From: CG2-30-58-95 sp964618215
GTDB lineage: Bacteria > Chloroflexota > Anaerolineae > Anaerolineales > Villigracilaceae
NCBI GenBank assembly: GCA_964618215.1
Contig: CAZTZE010000018.1
Coordinates: forward strand, 7,947-71,946
Length of the DNA stretch: 64,000 bases
Direction: 5' to 3'
Made by a program: the position numbers and the translations under genes. The notes below the pieces were generated by a model, which did no database searches, had not been told where the DNA came from, and was given only the letters and a program-made list of their open reading frames with translations. Positions within the stretch are counted from its first letter, which is position 1; every line of letters starts with the position of its first letter. Positions 1 through 7,849 of this stretch are shown piece by piece.

Positions 1-2162
1 CGCTCGTCTCGCCGCTCGCGGCCAATTCGGTTGTCTGGGTGGCGCACAACATCACCAACCGCAAACAGGCCGAGACGGCCTTGCTGCGCCAGTTGCAGGA
101 ATTAACCCTGCTGCACGCCGTGGCCATCCACGCCTCTGCCGCCGAAAGCGAAGATGCGCTGATCGAACAGGTAACGGCCATGATCGGCCAGACCTTTTAT
201 CCCGATAACTTCGGCTTCCTGCTGCTGGATGATGCGGCCGGCGCGCTGCGGCCGCATCGCTCGTATCGCGGCGCTGCAGGCTCGCTCTCAGTGACCATCC
301 GCCTGGGCGAGGGCGTCACCGGCCGCGTGGCACAGGATGGCAAGGTGCGCCGCATTGCCGATGTGCGCAAAGAGAAAAAATATATCGAAGTCTTCCCGGA
401 AGCGCGTTCCGAGTTGTGCGTGCCGCTCAAGATCGGCAAACGGGTCATTGGCGTGATCAACGCCGAGAGTCACGAAGTGAACGCCTTCAGCGAAGCCGAT
501 GAGCGCCTGCTCAACACGCTGGCCGGACAGGCGGCGACCGCCATCGAGCATCTGCGCGCCAGAAACGCCGAGCGCCGTCGCCTGACCGAGCTGGAAGCAG
601 TCAACAAAATCTCCACTGCGCTACGCGCTGCCCAAACGGTGGACGAGATGCTGCCCATCCTGCTGGACGAAACCCTGGCGGTGATTAATACGGAGGCTGG
701 CAGCATCTATCTCTACGATGCGGAGCGTGATGAAATCCGCAAAATGGTGGCGCGCGGCTGGTATGAGCAAATGCCGGCAGAGCGGATGAAACCTAATCCG
801 ATGCCGGCGCAGGTGCTGGCAAGCGGGCAACTTTATCTCACGCGGGAATTCGCCGCCGACCCGCTGCCTGAAAATATCCGCTCGTATCTGCCCGCTGGCT
901 GGGGAGGCGCCTGCCTGCCCCTCCGCGCCGCCCAGGAGACTATTGGCCTGCTTTTCGTCGCCGTGCAGTTGCCGCGCCAGTTGAGCGTAGACGAGATCCA
1001 TCTGCTGACCACGCTGGCCGAAATTGCCGGCAACGCCATCCGCCGCGCCTCGCTGAATGAGCAGACCCAACGCCAGGTCCAACGCCTGGCCTCGCTGCGC
1101 TCGATAGACATGGCCATCAGTTCTGTGCTCGACCTGCGCCTGACGCTGGATATTTTGCTCGACCACATCCTCACTCAACTGGGCGTGGATGCCGCCAATA
1201 TCCTGCTTTACAATTCACAGACACAAACGTTGGAATACGGCTCCGGGCGCGGTTTCCGGTCAAAGGCGCAGACCCAATTGCGCCTGCGGCTTGGCGAAAG
1301 CCAGGCCGGACGGGCGGCGCTGGAGCGCCGGATGGTCGCCATCCCCGATATACAGTCCAGCGAGGTGGTTTTCTCTAAATCCCATCTGCTGGCTGATGAG
1401 AGCTTTTCCGCCTATTATGCTGTTCCGCTCATTACCAAAGGACAGATCAAGGGTGTATTGGAAATCTTCCACCGCTCCACGCTGAATCCGGATGCGGAAT
1501 GGCTGAATTTTCTCGAAACGCTGGCCGGGCAGGCCGCCATCGCGCTCGACAATGCCGCCTTGTTTGAAGGCTTGCAGCGTTCCAACCTCGACCTGGCGCT
1601 GGCCTACGATACCACGCTGGAAGGCTGGGCGAAAGCGCTGGAATTGCGTGACAAAGAGACCCAGGGCCACACCCAGCGCGTCACCGAACTGGCTCTGCAA
1701 CTGGCGCGGGCAATGGGCGTCCGCGATGCGGAGGTGAACCATCTCCGCCGCGGGGCGCTGCTGCACGACATCGGCAAAATGGGCGTGCCGGACGATATCC
1801 TGCGTAAACCCGGTCCGCTGACGGATGAGGAGTGGGTCATCATGCGCCAACACCCACAGTTTGCCGTCGAGATGCTTTCACCAATCGCTTATTTGCGTCA
1901 GTCGCTGGATATCCCCGCCGGGCATCACGAGAAATGGGACGGCTCCGGCTATCCGCGTGGGTTGAAAGGCGAGCAAATCCCGCTGGCGGCGCGCATCTTT
2001 GCCGTGGTGGACGTCTGGGATGCCCTGCTCTCCGACCGTCCCTACCGCAAGGCCTGGTCGCAGGACAGAACCACGAAATACATTCGCGAACAGGCGGGCA
2101 AGCATTTTGACCCGCAAGTGGCGGAGGCGTTTTTATTAATAACCGGTGACAAAATCAGTTAA
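1..2162 (+). CDS. GAF-domain HD-GYP phosphodiesterase, 5' end outside window
   Basis: The frame is open from the first bases of the window. Residues encoded before the GTG at 39 read like the end of a PAS/PAC domain (VVWVAHNITNRKQAE), so the true start lies upstream. Three GAF-type sensor domains follow (about residues 20-175, 185-340 and 350-515 counted from position 39), then a C-terminal HD-GYP domain with LHDIGK near residue 575 and GSGYP near 636. HD-GYP proteins hydrolyse cyclic di-GMP, and the GAF domains probably sense small ligands or redox state. Both HD and GYP motifs are intact, so the enzyme should be active. No membrane segment is visible in the part seen. A cytosolic c-di-GMP phosphodiesterase is the best reading; the ligand cannot be deduced. 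Confidence 0.9.
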   Translation, partial: LVSPLAANSVVWVAHNITNRKQAETALLRQLQELTLLHAVAIHASAAESEDALIEQVTAMIGQTFYPDNFGFLLLDDAAGALRPHRSYRGAAGSLSVTIRLGEGVTGRVAQDGKVRRIADVRKEKKYIEVFPEARSELCVPLKIGKRVIGVINAESHEVNAFSEADERLLNTLAGQAATAIEHLRARNAERRRLTELEAVNKISTALRAAQTVDEMLPILLDETLAVINTEAGSIYLYDAERDEIRKMVARGWYEQMPAERMKPNPMPAQVLASGQLYLTREFAADPLPENIRSYLPAGWGGACLPLRAAQETIGLLFVAVQLPRQLSVDEIHLLTTLAEIAGNAIRRASLNEQTQRQVQRLASLRSIDMAISSVLDLRLTLDILLDHILTQLGVDAANILLYNSQTQTLEYGSGRGFRSKAQTQLRLRLGESQAGRAALERRMVAIPDIQSSEVVFSKSHLLADESFSAYYAVPLITKGQIKGVLEIFHRSTLNPDAEWLNFLETLAGQAAIALDNAALFEGLQRSNLDLALAYDTTLEGWAKALELRDKETQGHTQRVTELALQLARAMGVRDAEVNHLRRGALLHDIGKMGVPDDILRKPGPLTDEEWVIMRQHPQFAVEMLSPIAYLRQSLDIPAGHHEKWDGSGYPRGLKGEQIPLAARIFAVVDVWDALLSDRPYRKAWSQDRTTKYIREQAGKHFDPQVAEAFLLITGDKIS

Positions 2163-2246
2163 ACCCAAGACATTTGTCATTTGACACCCATGCGCCTATA
2201 AAGTAATTTTAAGGTTAACTTTAATCAAAATCAGGAGAAACACACT

Positions 2247-2438
2247 ATGGCAATGAAAATCACCGAAGAGTGCATCGCATGTGGCGCGTGCGTGCCGGAA
2301 TGCCCGACCGATTCGATCAGCGAAGGTGACGGCATTCTCTACGTCATTGATGCCGCCACCTGCGTGGAGTGTGTCGGTCACCACGACGCGCCTCAGTGCA
2401 TCGCCGTTTGCCCGGTGGAGTGCATCCTCAAGGCGTAA
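2247..2438 (+). CDS. 2[4Fe-4S] ferredoxin
   Basis: A 63-residue protein with two cysteine clusters, CIACGACVPECP near the N-terminus and CVECVGHHDAPQCIAVCP near the C-terminus. The widened spacing in the second cluster (CxxCx8CxxxCP) is typical of Allochromatium/YfhL-type 2[4Fe-4S] ferredoxins. It is a cytosolic low-potential electron carrier; its partners are not shown by context. The ATG is preceded by AGGAGAAACACACT, a good ribosome binding site. The next transcription unit starts only 14 bases after its stop, from its own promoter. Confidence 0.93.
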   Translation: MAMKITEECIACGACVPECPTDSISEGDGILYVIDAATCVECVGHHDAPQCIAVCPVECILKA

Positions 2439-2452
2439 CCATCAAGAGAGGT

Positions 2453-2481
2453 TTGACACGTTGTCGTGAGCGGGATATAAT
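2453..2481 (+). promoter_or_regulatory. Sigma-70 promoter of the riboflavin importer operon
   Basis: TTGACA at 2453-2458 and TATAAT at 2476-2481 are separated by exactly 17 bases, a consensus housekeeping promoter. It lies directly upstream of the FMN riboswitch. The predicted transcript starts around 2488, about 12 bases before the riboswitch P1 helix. Confidence 0.85.
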
Positions 2482-2500
2482 CTCGTACAATTGAATATAG

Positions 2501-2660
2501 ACCTTCGGGGCAGGGTGAAATTCCCGATCGGCGGTAAAGCCCGCGAGCCTGTATGTCATTCTGAGCCATGTCCTGAGCACAGCGAAGGAGCAGCGAAGAA
2601 TCTCAGGCATGATCCGGTGGAACTCCGGAGCCGACGGTTACAGTCCGGATAGAAGAAGGT
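2501..2660 (+). promoter_or_regulatory. FMN riboswitch (RFN element)
   Basis: Conserved blocks of the RFN aptamer appear in order: CTTCGGGGCAGGGTGAAATT, GGCGGTAAAGCCCGCGAGCC, GATCCGGTGGAACTCCGGAG and CGACGGTTACAGTCCGGAT. P1 closes with ACCTTC (2501-2506) and GAAGGT (2655-2660). A perfect intrinsic terminator follows about 38 bases after P1, so binding of FMN probably ends transcription before the importer genes. The variable arm between CGCGAGCC and GATCCGG is occupied by about 60 bases matching a dispersed repeat of this genome, which is unusual. Confidence 0.93.
2550..2609. repeat. Dispersed TGTCATTCT-type repeat forming the riboswitch variable arm
   Basis: The segment begins with TGTCATTCTGAG and contains GCGAAGAATCTC, the same landmarks as the repeats at 30776, 43004 and 44765. 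It sits exactly in the length-variable arm of the FMN aptamer, leaving the conserved core intact. Confidence 0.65.
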
Positions 2661-2697
2661 GTGCGCTGACCCAAAGCGGGTCCGCTTTGCTATGCTT

Positions 2698-2730
2698 GCC
2701 CCGAAAACGATTCCGTTTTCGGGGCATTTT
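2698..2730 (+). terminator. Riboswitch-linked intrinsic terminator
   Basis: GCCCCGAAAACG (2698-2709) pairs perfectly with CGTTTTCGGGGC (2714-2725) around a 4-base loop, and is followed by ATTTT. A 12-bp stem with a T-run just after the aptamer is the expected expression platform for a transcription-terminating FMN riboswitch. Confidence 0.85.
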
Positions 2731-2766
2731 CTGGCAGAGAATATCCGCGCCGGTCGTCTTCACCTC

Positions 2767-2800
2767 GCCCCGCAGGCAGCCCTGCGGGGCAGTTGTTTTA
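2767..2800 (+). terminator. Second terminator-like hairpin in the importer leader
   Basis: GCCCCGCAGG (2767-2776) pairs with CCTGCGGGGC (2781-2790), loop CAGC, followed by AGTTGTTTTA. It resembles a weak intrinsic terminator 40 bases after the main one. It may be a back-up terminator or simply another repeat hairpin. Confidence 0.45.
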
Positions 2801-2902
2801 TGTCACTGCGAGCGTACTCCGCGAAGCAGTCTCCTCGCGGGCCATGAGATTGCTTCGGGTCTCGATACGCCCCTGTGGGGCTACTCGACCCTCGCAATGA
2901 CA
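2801..2902. repeat. 102-bp MITE-like repeat with 12-bp terminal inverted repeats
   Basis: It starts TGTCACTGCGAG and ends CTCGCAATGACA, arms matching 11 of 12. The inside contains GAAGCAGTCTC and GAGATTGCTTCG, giving further internal symmetry. No reading frame of interest. The 3' end abuts the possible early start of the permease gene. Confidence 0.7.
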
Positions 2903-3008
2903 GATGAAAATTATGGACATAAACCTCCTCCGCAAATCATCCCGCAGCCTCCGGCCGTTCGCCCTGCTCAGGCCAGGGCTGAACGCTTCGACTTCCCTAA
3001 AGGGGACG

Positions 3009-3803
3009 ATGTCGCTCCCTGGCCGACGGGGCAGGACAGCCTCGCGCCGCCGCAACTATTGGAGTGCGGCGGTCTCATTTGTCGTCGCGCTGCTCGCCTG
3101 GTGGGTCGTCAGCCGCGCCTCGGGCCTGCCGGCCTTCATCCTGCCCTCGCCGGGCCAGGTCTGGACGCGTTTCCTGCGCGCCCTCACCGACGGCAGCCTG
3201 CTCCTGCACACCGCGGTGACATTGGAGGAGATCTTGCTCGGCCTGCTGGCCGGGACGATCTTTGCCACTGCATTGGGATATCTGCTGGCTAAATCCCGCT
3301 TGTTCGAGCGGCTTTTGGCCCCCTATCTGGTCGCCACGCAGGCCATTCCGATTGTCGCCATTGCACCGCTGCTGGTCATCTGGTTCGGGCCGGGGATGTT
3401 CTCCAAGATGCTGATCTGCGCGCTGATCGTCTTCTTTCCGGTGCTGGTCAACACGGTGGTCGGCATTCGGGCGACGCCGCGTCCCCTGCACGACCTGATG
3501 GGCTCGTTGCGCGCCACGCGCTGGCAGATCCTGCGCCACCTGGAGCTTCCCGCCGCGCTGCCCATCCTGCTCGGCGGATTGCGCATCGGCGCCACGCTCT
3601 CGGTCATCGGGGCGGTGGTGGGTGAACTGGTCGGTGCGGATAAAGGGTTGGGTTTCCTCATCAACGTGGCACGCGGCCAGTATGACACGGCGCTGGTCTT
3701 CGTGGCGGTGTTTACCCTGGTCGTCATGGCGCTGGGGCTGTATGGCATTGTGTCGTTTATGGAGAGCAAACTTTTGATCTGGCAGGAGACGTTGGAACGT
3801 TAG
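3009..3803 (+). CDS. ribX: Riboflavin ABC importer permease (RibX-like)
   Basis: Binding-protein-dependent transport permease with about six membrane segments and the EAA-like loop (residues around DLMGSLRATRWQILRHLELP) that contacts the ATPase. I chose the ATG at 3009, preceded by AAAGGGGAC, because the frame upstream to an ATG at 2904 encodes a low-complexity arginine-rich stretch that partly abuts a repeat. The gene is first after an FMN riboswitch and is followed by an NMT1-type lipoprotein and an ATPase. Riboswitch-controlled ribXY systems with this composition are known in Chloroflexi, hence riboflavin (or a flavin precursor) as substrate. Without the riboswitch it would be called a nitrate/taurine-type permease. 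Confidence 0.8.
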   Translation: MSLPGRRGRTASRRRNYWSAAVSFVVALLAWWVVSRASGLPAFILPSPGQVWTRFLRALTDGSLLLHTAVTLEEILLGLLAGTIFATALGYLLAKSRLFERLLAPYLVATQAIPIVAIAPLLVIWFGPGMFSKMLICALIVFFPVLVNTVVGIRATPRPLHDLMGSLRATRWQILRHLELPAALPILLGGLRIGATLSVIGAVVGELVGADKGLGFLINVARGQYDTALVFVAVFTLVVMALGLYGIVSFMESKLLIWQETLER

Positions 3804-3921
3804 CAAGTTGACAGGTTTGAAGATTTGCGCGTCCCCCCGTTGTAACGGAAAAAAGCCTTGACGCGTTGCAGAAAACCGTTGAAAGCGGTATCAAAATTTT
3901 CAAAGAATAGGAGATTACATC

Positions 3922-4869
3922 ATGAGAAAGGTTTTACGTTTTTCGCTTTTCGTTTTACTCTTGCTGACGGCCTGCGCGCCAAAGCCCATCACGTTGAGCA
4001 TGGGATACAGGCCCGACGTGCAGTTTGCTCCGCTTTACGTGGCCGCGGAAAAAGGCTATTTTCGCGATGCCGGTATTGACGTCGAATTTTCTCACATGGA
4101 TGAGAATCAAGCTGCCGCCCTCGTCGGGGCAAACGAGCTTCAGTTTGCGATCGTCTCCGGCGAGCAAGTGCTGCTGGCGCGCGCTCAAGGGCTGCCAATC
4201 GTGTATGTTGCAGCCTGGTACCAGCAGTATCCCGTCTCGGTGATTGCCAAATCCGAACAGGGCATCCTCTCCCCTGGCGATTTGCGCGGCAAGACCATCG
4301 GCCTTCCGGGGCTGTATGGGGCCAATTACATCGGCCTGCGCGCCCTGCTTCATGCCGGCGGGCTGAACGAGGCGGATGTGACCCTCGACTCAATCGGCTA
4401 TACTCAGGTGGAGGCCCTCGCCACCGACCGCGATCAGGCAGTCGTTGTCTACATTGCCAATGAGCCGGTAAAGTTGCGCGCCGAGGGTTACGAACTGACC
4501 GAACTGCGCGTCGCCGATTACGTGCAACTGGCCTCCAATGGCTTGATTACCAACGAAAAAACCATTGTCGGGAACCCCGAACTGGTCCAGCGCATGGTAA
4601 AGGCATTTCTGAGCGGGTTGGAGTACACGATTGACCATCCCGATGAGGCTTATGAAATCTGCAAAGGCTATGTTGAAAATCTGGAGCAGGCCGACCAGGC
4701 GATACAGAAACAGGTGCTGGCGACCTCCATTGGCTTGTGGAAAGCCGACCGGATCGGTTATTCTGAACCGCAGGCTTGGGAGAACACTCAAGCCGTCCTG
4801 CTGGAGATGGGCCTGATCTCGAAACCTTTGGATTTGTCGAAAGCGTTTACCAACGATTTTCTGCCCTGA
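3922..4869 (+). CDS. ribY: Riboflavin-binding lipoprotein of ABC importer (RibY-like, NMT1/THI5 fold)
   Basis: A 315-residue secreted substrate-binding protein. The N-terminus is a lipoprotein signal peptide ending in the lipobox LTAC, so the mature protein is a lipid-anchored extracytoplasmic receptor. The body matches the NMT1/THI5-like periplasmic binding family, with the opening MGYRPDVQFAPLYVAAEKGY typical of ThiY/RibY proteins. The start is supported by TAGGAG seven bases upstream. It lies 118 bases after the permease in the FMN-riboswitch operon, and this context points to riboflavin; the fold alone also fits pyrimidine precursors or sulfonates. Confidence 0.83.
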   Translation: MRKVLRFSLFVLLLLTACAPKPITLSMGYRPDVQFAPLYVAAEKGYFRDAGIDVEFSHMDENQAAALVGANELQFAIVSGEQVLLARAQGLPIVYVAAWYQQYPVSVIAKSEQGILSPGDLRGKTIGLPGLYGANYIGLRALLHAGGLNEADVTLDSIGYTQVEALATDRDQAVVVYIANEPVKLRAEGYELTELRVADYVQLASNGLITNEKTIVGNPELVQRMVKAFLSGLEYTIDHPDEAYEICKGYVENLEQADQAIQKQVLATSIGLWKADRIGYSEPQAWENTQAVLLEMGLISKPLDLSKAFTNDFLP

Positions 4870-4870
4870 T

Positions 4871-4921
4871 TTACGTTTTACGCTTTGCGTTTTTACGTAA
4901 ATCGTAAAGCGTGAAACGTAA
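4871..4921. repeat. Inverted repeat between ribY and ATPase gene
   Basis: TTACGTTTTACGCTTT (4871-4886) faces AAAGCGTGAAACGTAA (4906-4921), a nearly perfect 16-bp stem. Similar TTACGTTTTACG motifs lie at 20227-20259 and in tmk. It may act as a processing or attenuation hairpin inside the operon, or be a dispersed repeat. Confidence 0.6.
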
Positions 4922-4932
4922 GCCGAATCGTT

Positions 4933-5736
4933 ATGACTTCTTCCTCTGACCCTATTCTCGTCGTCCGCGACTTGAGCGTGACCTTCCCTGACGCCACCAA
5001 TGGCGGGCTGGAGGCGTTGGAGGCTGTCTCGTTCACTGTCTGCCCGCAGGAGTTCGTCTGTGTCTTGGGGCCATCCGGGAGTGGCAAGAGCACCCTGTTG
5101 CGGATTCTGGCCGGTCTGCTCACGCCGACTTCCGGTACGTTCTCCTATGTGGTTGCGCAGTCGGCAACCATAATGGTTGCGCAGTCGGCAACCATTGCCG
5201 GCGGCCAGCAACCCCGGATTGGCGTGGTCTTCCAGCAATCCAATCTGATGCCCTGGCGGACGGTGCATGCCAACATCACCCTGCCCCTCGAACTGGAAGG
5301 TGTGAACGGCAGCCAGGCGCAAATCAAAGCCCAGGAACTGATTGACCTGGTCGGCTTGCAGGGCTTTGAGTCTTCCTGGCCGCGTGACCTCTCTGGCGGC
5401 ATGGCCCAGCGCGTAGCGATTGCACGCGCTCTGATCCACGACCCGGATATTTTGCTGCTCGACGAACCATTCGGCTCGCTGGATGCCCTGACGCGTGAGC
5501 GCATGTGGAGCGAGCTTTTGCGCATCTGTCAGGCGCGGCAAAAAACCGTGCTGATGGTGACGCACTCGATCAGCGAGGCGCTCTTCCTCGCCGACCGAGT
5601 GCTGGTGCTGACCCAGCGGCCGGGCAGCATTAAGTTGGATTTAAGCGTGGATTTGCCCCGCCCGCGCCTGGATGAGATGCGCTACACGGCGCATTTCGGT
5701 GAGCTGGCGAGGAAGCTCAAGGAAGCAATTGGGTGA
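4933..5736 (+). CDS. ABC importer ATP-binding subunit of riboflavin system
   Basis: A 267-residue ABC ATPase with Walker A GPSGSGKST (about residues 43-51), Q-loop VFQQSNLMPW, signature LSGGMAQR, Walker B ILLLDEPFGSLD and H-loop VTHS. It closes the riboswitch-controlled operon and energises the RibX/RibY importer. Between Walker A and the Q-loop the protein has an unusual duplicated octapeptide, VAQSATIM-VAQSATIA, encoded by two copies of a palindromic DNA repeat at 5150-5194. Relatives have only a short beta-hairpin there, so the insertion probably extends a surface loop without harming catalysis. Confidence 0.87.
   Translation: MTSSSDPILVVRDLSVTFPDATNGGLEALEAVSFTVCPQEFVCVLGPSGSGKSTLLRILAGLLTPTSGTFSYVVAQSATIMVAQSATIAGGQQPRIGVVFQQSNLMPWRTVHANITLPLELEGVNGSQAQIKAQELIDLVGLQGFESSWPRDLSGGMAQRVAIARALIHDPDILLLDEPFGSLDALTRERMWSELLRICQARQKTVLMVTHSISEALFLADRVLVLTQRPGSIKLDLSVDLPRPRLDEMRYTAHFGELARKLKEAIG
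5150..5194. repeat. Tandem palindromic repeat inside the ABC ATPase gene
   Basis: Two identical 21-base copies (TGGTTGCGCAGTCGGCAACCA) at 5150-5170 and 5174-5194, period 24 bases, so the frame is kept. Each copy is an imperfect palindrome with GGTTGC/GCAACC arms. A related palindrome with GGTAGC/GCTACC arms lies just upstream of ftsK at 41380-41402. Confidence 0.8.
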
Positions 5737-5864
5737 AAATAGATATTATTGGAAATAAGCGTCCATTCTGTTTTTGCATCGAATTTTCGCGAATTTCTCC
5801 CTGGCCTGCTGCCAGTGCAGGCTAAAAATTTCGGTCAATTCGTGACATTCGATGCAGCGTTCTC

Positions 5865-7769
5865 TTACTCATCCAATGTCGAGAGGTCGCCTTCCGGCAA
5901 ACCCTGAGCGCGCGCCTTGAGCACACGACGCATGATCTTGCCGGAGCGGGTCTTGGGAAGCTGGTCCACGAATTTGACTTCCTCCGGGCGGGCGATGGGG
6001 CTCAGGTGGGTGGCGACATGCTGGCGCAGCTCCTCGGCCAGTTCGGGTGAGGCGCTGAATCCACTCCGCAGCAGACAGAAGACGTGAATGGCTTGCCCTT
6101 TGATATCGTGCGGCAAACCGATGGCGGCCGCCTCGGCTACAGCCGGGTGGCTGACCAGGGCCGATTCGACCTCCGCCGTGCCCAGGCGATGCCCGGAGAC
6201 CTTGATTACGTCGTCCACGCGCCCGATGATCCAGAAGTAGCCATCTTTATCGCGCTTGGCCGAGTCGCCGGTCAGGTACTTTCCGGGGTACTTGCTCCAA
6301 TACTGCTCGACGTAACGCTCAGGGTCGCCATAGATGGTGCGCAGCATGGCCGGCCAGGGATTCTTGAGCACCAGATAGCCTTCTTCGCCGTCCGGGAGAG
6401 GTTGGCCTTCTTCGTTCAAGATTTCGGCTTCCTGTCCAAAGAACGGACGCGTCCCGGAGCCGGGCTTGAGCGGCACGCTCGGAGTTGGGGTGATCATGAA
6501 CATGCCGGTCTCGGTCTGCCACCAGGTATCCATGATCGGGCATCGTTCCTTGCCGATGACGCGGTAGTACCACTTCCAGGCCTCGGGGTTGATCGGTTCG
6601 CCGACCGAACCCAACAGGCGCAGGGAGGAGAGGTCGTGCTTGTTCGGCCAGGCCTCGCCGAAGCGCATCAGGCCGCGGATGGCGGTTGGGGCGGTGTAGA
6701 AGACCGTGATCCCAAAGCGTTCGATGCACTGCCACCAGCGATTGGGATAGGGGTAAGCCGGGCCGCCCTCGAACATGAACGAGGTCGCGCCGTTGAGCAT
6801 CGGCCCGTAGACGATGTAAGAGTGTCCTGTTACCCAACCCGGATCCGCGGCACACCACCAGCGATCGTCGTCCTTCAGGTCGAAGACATATTTCAGGGTG
6901 GTGTAAACGCCGACCATATAACCGCCATGCGTGTGAACAATGGCCTTCGGTTTGCCGGTCGAGCCGGAGGTGTATAGGATGTAGAGCGGGTCCTCCGCAT
7001 CCATCACTTCGGTGGCGCACTTGCCGTTGGCGATGGGCAGGGCGCACATGTCGTGGTACCAGTGGTCGCGCCCGGCTTCCATCGGCACCTCGTGACCGGT
7101 GCGCTTGACCACGACAACGTTTTCAACGCTGGCGCAGCCTTTGAGGGCGGCATCCACCGTGCGCTTGAGTTCGACGACCTTGCCGTTCTGGTAACTGCCG
7201 TCGCAGGTGATGACCAGCTTGGATAGGCTGTCCTCGATGCGCCCCTGCAGGGCGTCCACCGAGAAGCCGCCGAAGACCACCGAGTGGACGGCGCCGATCT
7301 TGGCGCAGGCCAGCATGGCGAAGATGATCTCAGGGATGCGTCCCATGTAGATGGTGACCCGGTCGCTCTTCTGCACGCCCATGGCCTTGATGATGTTGGC
7401 CATGCGGTTGACTTCGCGGTTGACGGCAAAGTAGGAAAATGTGCGCTCCAGCTTGCCATCTTCGCTTTCCCAAAAAAGCGCCAATTTGTTCTTGCGGAAG
7501 GTCTTTAGATGGCGGTCAATGCAGTTGTGGGTGATGTTGACCTTGCCCCCGACAAACCATTTGAAGAAAGGTTTGTCCGAATCGTCCAGCACTTTGTCCC
7601 ATTTCTGGAACCATTCCAGTTCCCCGGCCTGTTCTTCCCAAAAACCGGACAGGTCGGCGCTGGCGCGTTTGGCGATCGCATCCCAGTCTTTGACATAGGC
7701 TTGCTCGATTACCTGTTGTGATGGAAAGTAAACTTCGCCTTCCATTTCAGGCATATTCGCAGTGCTCAT
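5865..7769 (-). CDS. acs: Acetyl-CoA synthetase
   Basis: A 634-residue AMP-forming acetate:CoA ligase. It has an N-terminal ACAS domain, the P-loop-like YTSGSTGKPK near residue 260, the WWQTETG motif that selects acetate, and the C-terminal KTRSGKIMRR whose lysine catalyses adenylation and is the usual acetylation target. The chosen ATG at 7769 is preceded by CCAGGAGGAATCAG; the frame runs 27 codons further but without a comparable site. The enzyme converts acetate, ATP and CoA to acetyl-CoA in the cytosol. It is last in a minus-strand group after gmk, rhomboid and YdcF-like genes, 80 bases downstream. Confidence 0.96.
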   Translation of the reverse strand: MSTANMPEMEGEVYFPSQQVIEQAYVKDWDAIAKRASADLSGFWEEQAGELEWFQKWDKVLDDSDKPFFKWFVGGKVNITHNCIDRHLKTFRKNKLALFWESEDGKLERTFSYFAVNREVNRMANIIKAMGVQKSDRVTIYMGRIPEIIFAMLACAKIGAVHSVVFGGFSVDALQGRIEDSLSKLVITCDGSYQNGKVVELKRTVDAALKGCASVENVVVVKRTGHEVPMEAGRDHWYHDMCALPIANGKCATEVMDAEDPLYILYTSGSTGKPKAIVHTHGGYMVGVYTTLKYVFDLKDDDRWWCAADPGWVTGHSYIVYGPMLNGATSFMFEGGPAYPYPNRWWQCIERFGITVFYTAPTAIRGLMRFGEAWPNKHDLSSLRLLGSVGEPINPEAWKWYYRVIGKERCPIMDTWWQTETGMFMITPTPSVPLKPGSGTRPFFGQEAEILNEEGQPLPDGEEGYLVLKNPWPAMLRTIYGDPERYVEQYWSKYPGKYLTGDSAKRDKDGYFWIIGRVDDVIKVSGHRLGTAEVESALVSHPAVAEAAAIGLPHDIKGQAIHVFCLLRSGFSASPELAEELRQHVATHLSPIARPEEVKFVDQLPKTRSGKIMRRVLKARAQGLPEGDLSTLDE

Positions 7770-7849
7770 CTGATTCCTCCTGGCGGGTGGTATTTGATTG
7801 ATAGAACGCTTTTTGTAATGAAGAGATACGGGTATCTCCCCAATTATCA

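Noticed and set aside
3075..3806. Long minus-strand reading frame opposite the permease gene
   Set aside because: It mirrors the membrane-protein gene; the translation is Q/D/R-rich with no family features, a typical GC-rich antisense shadow.
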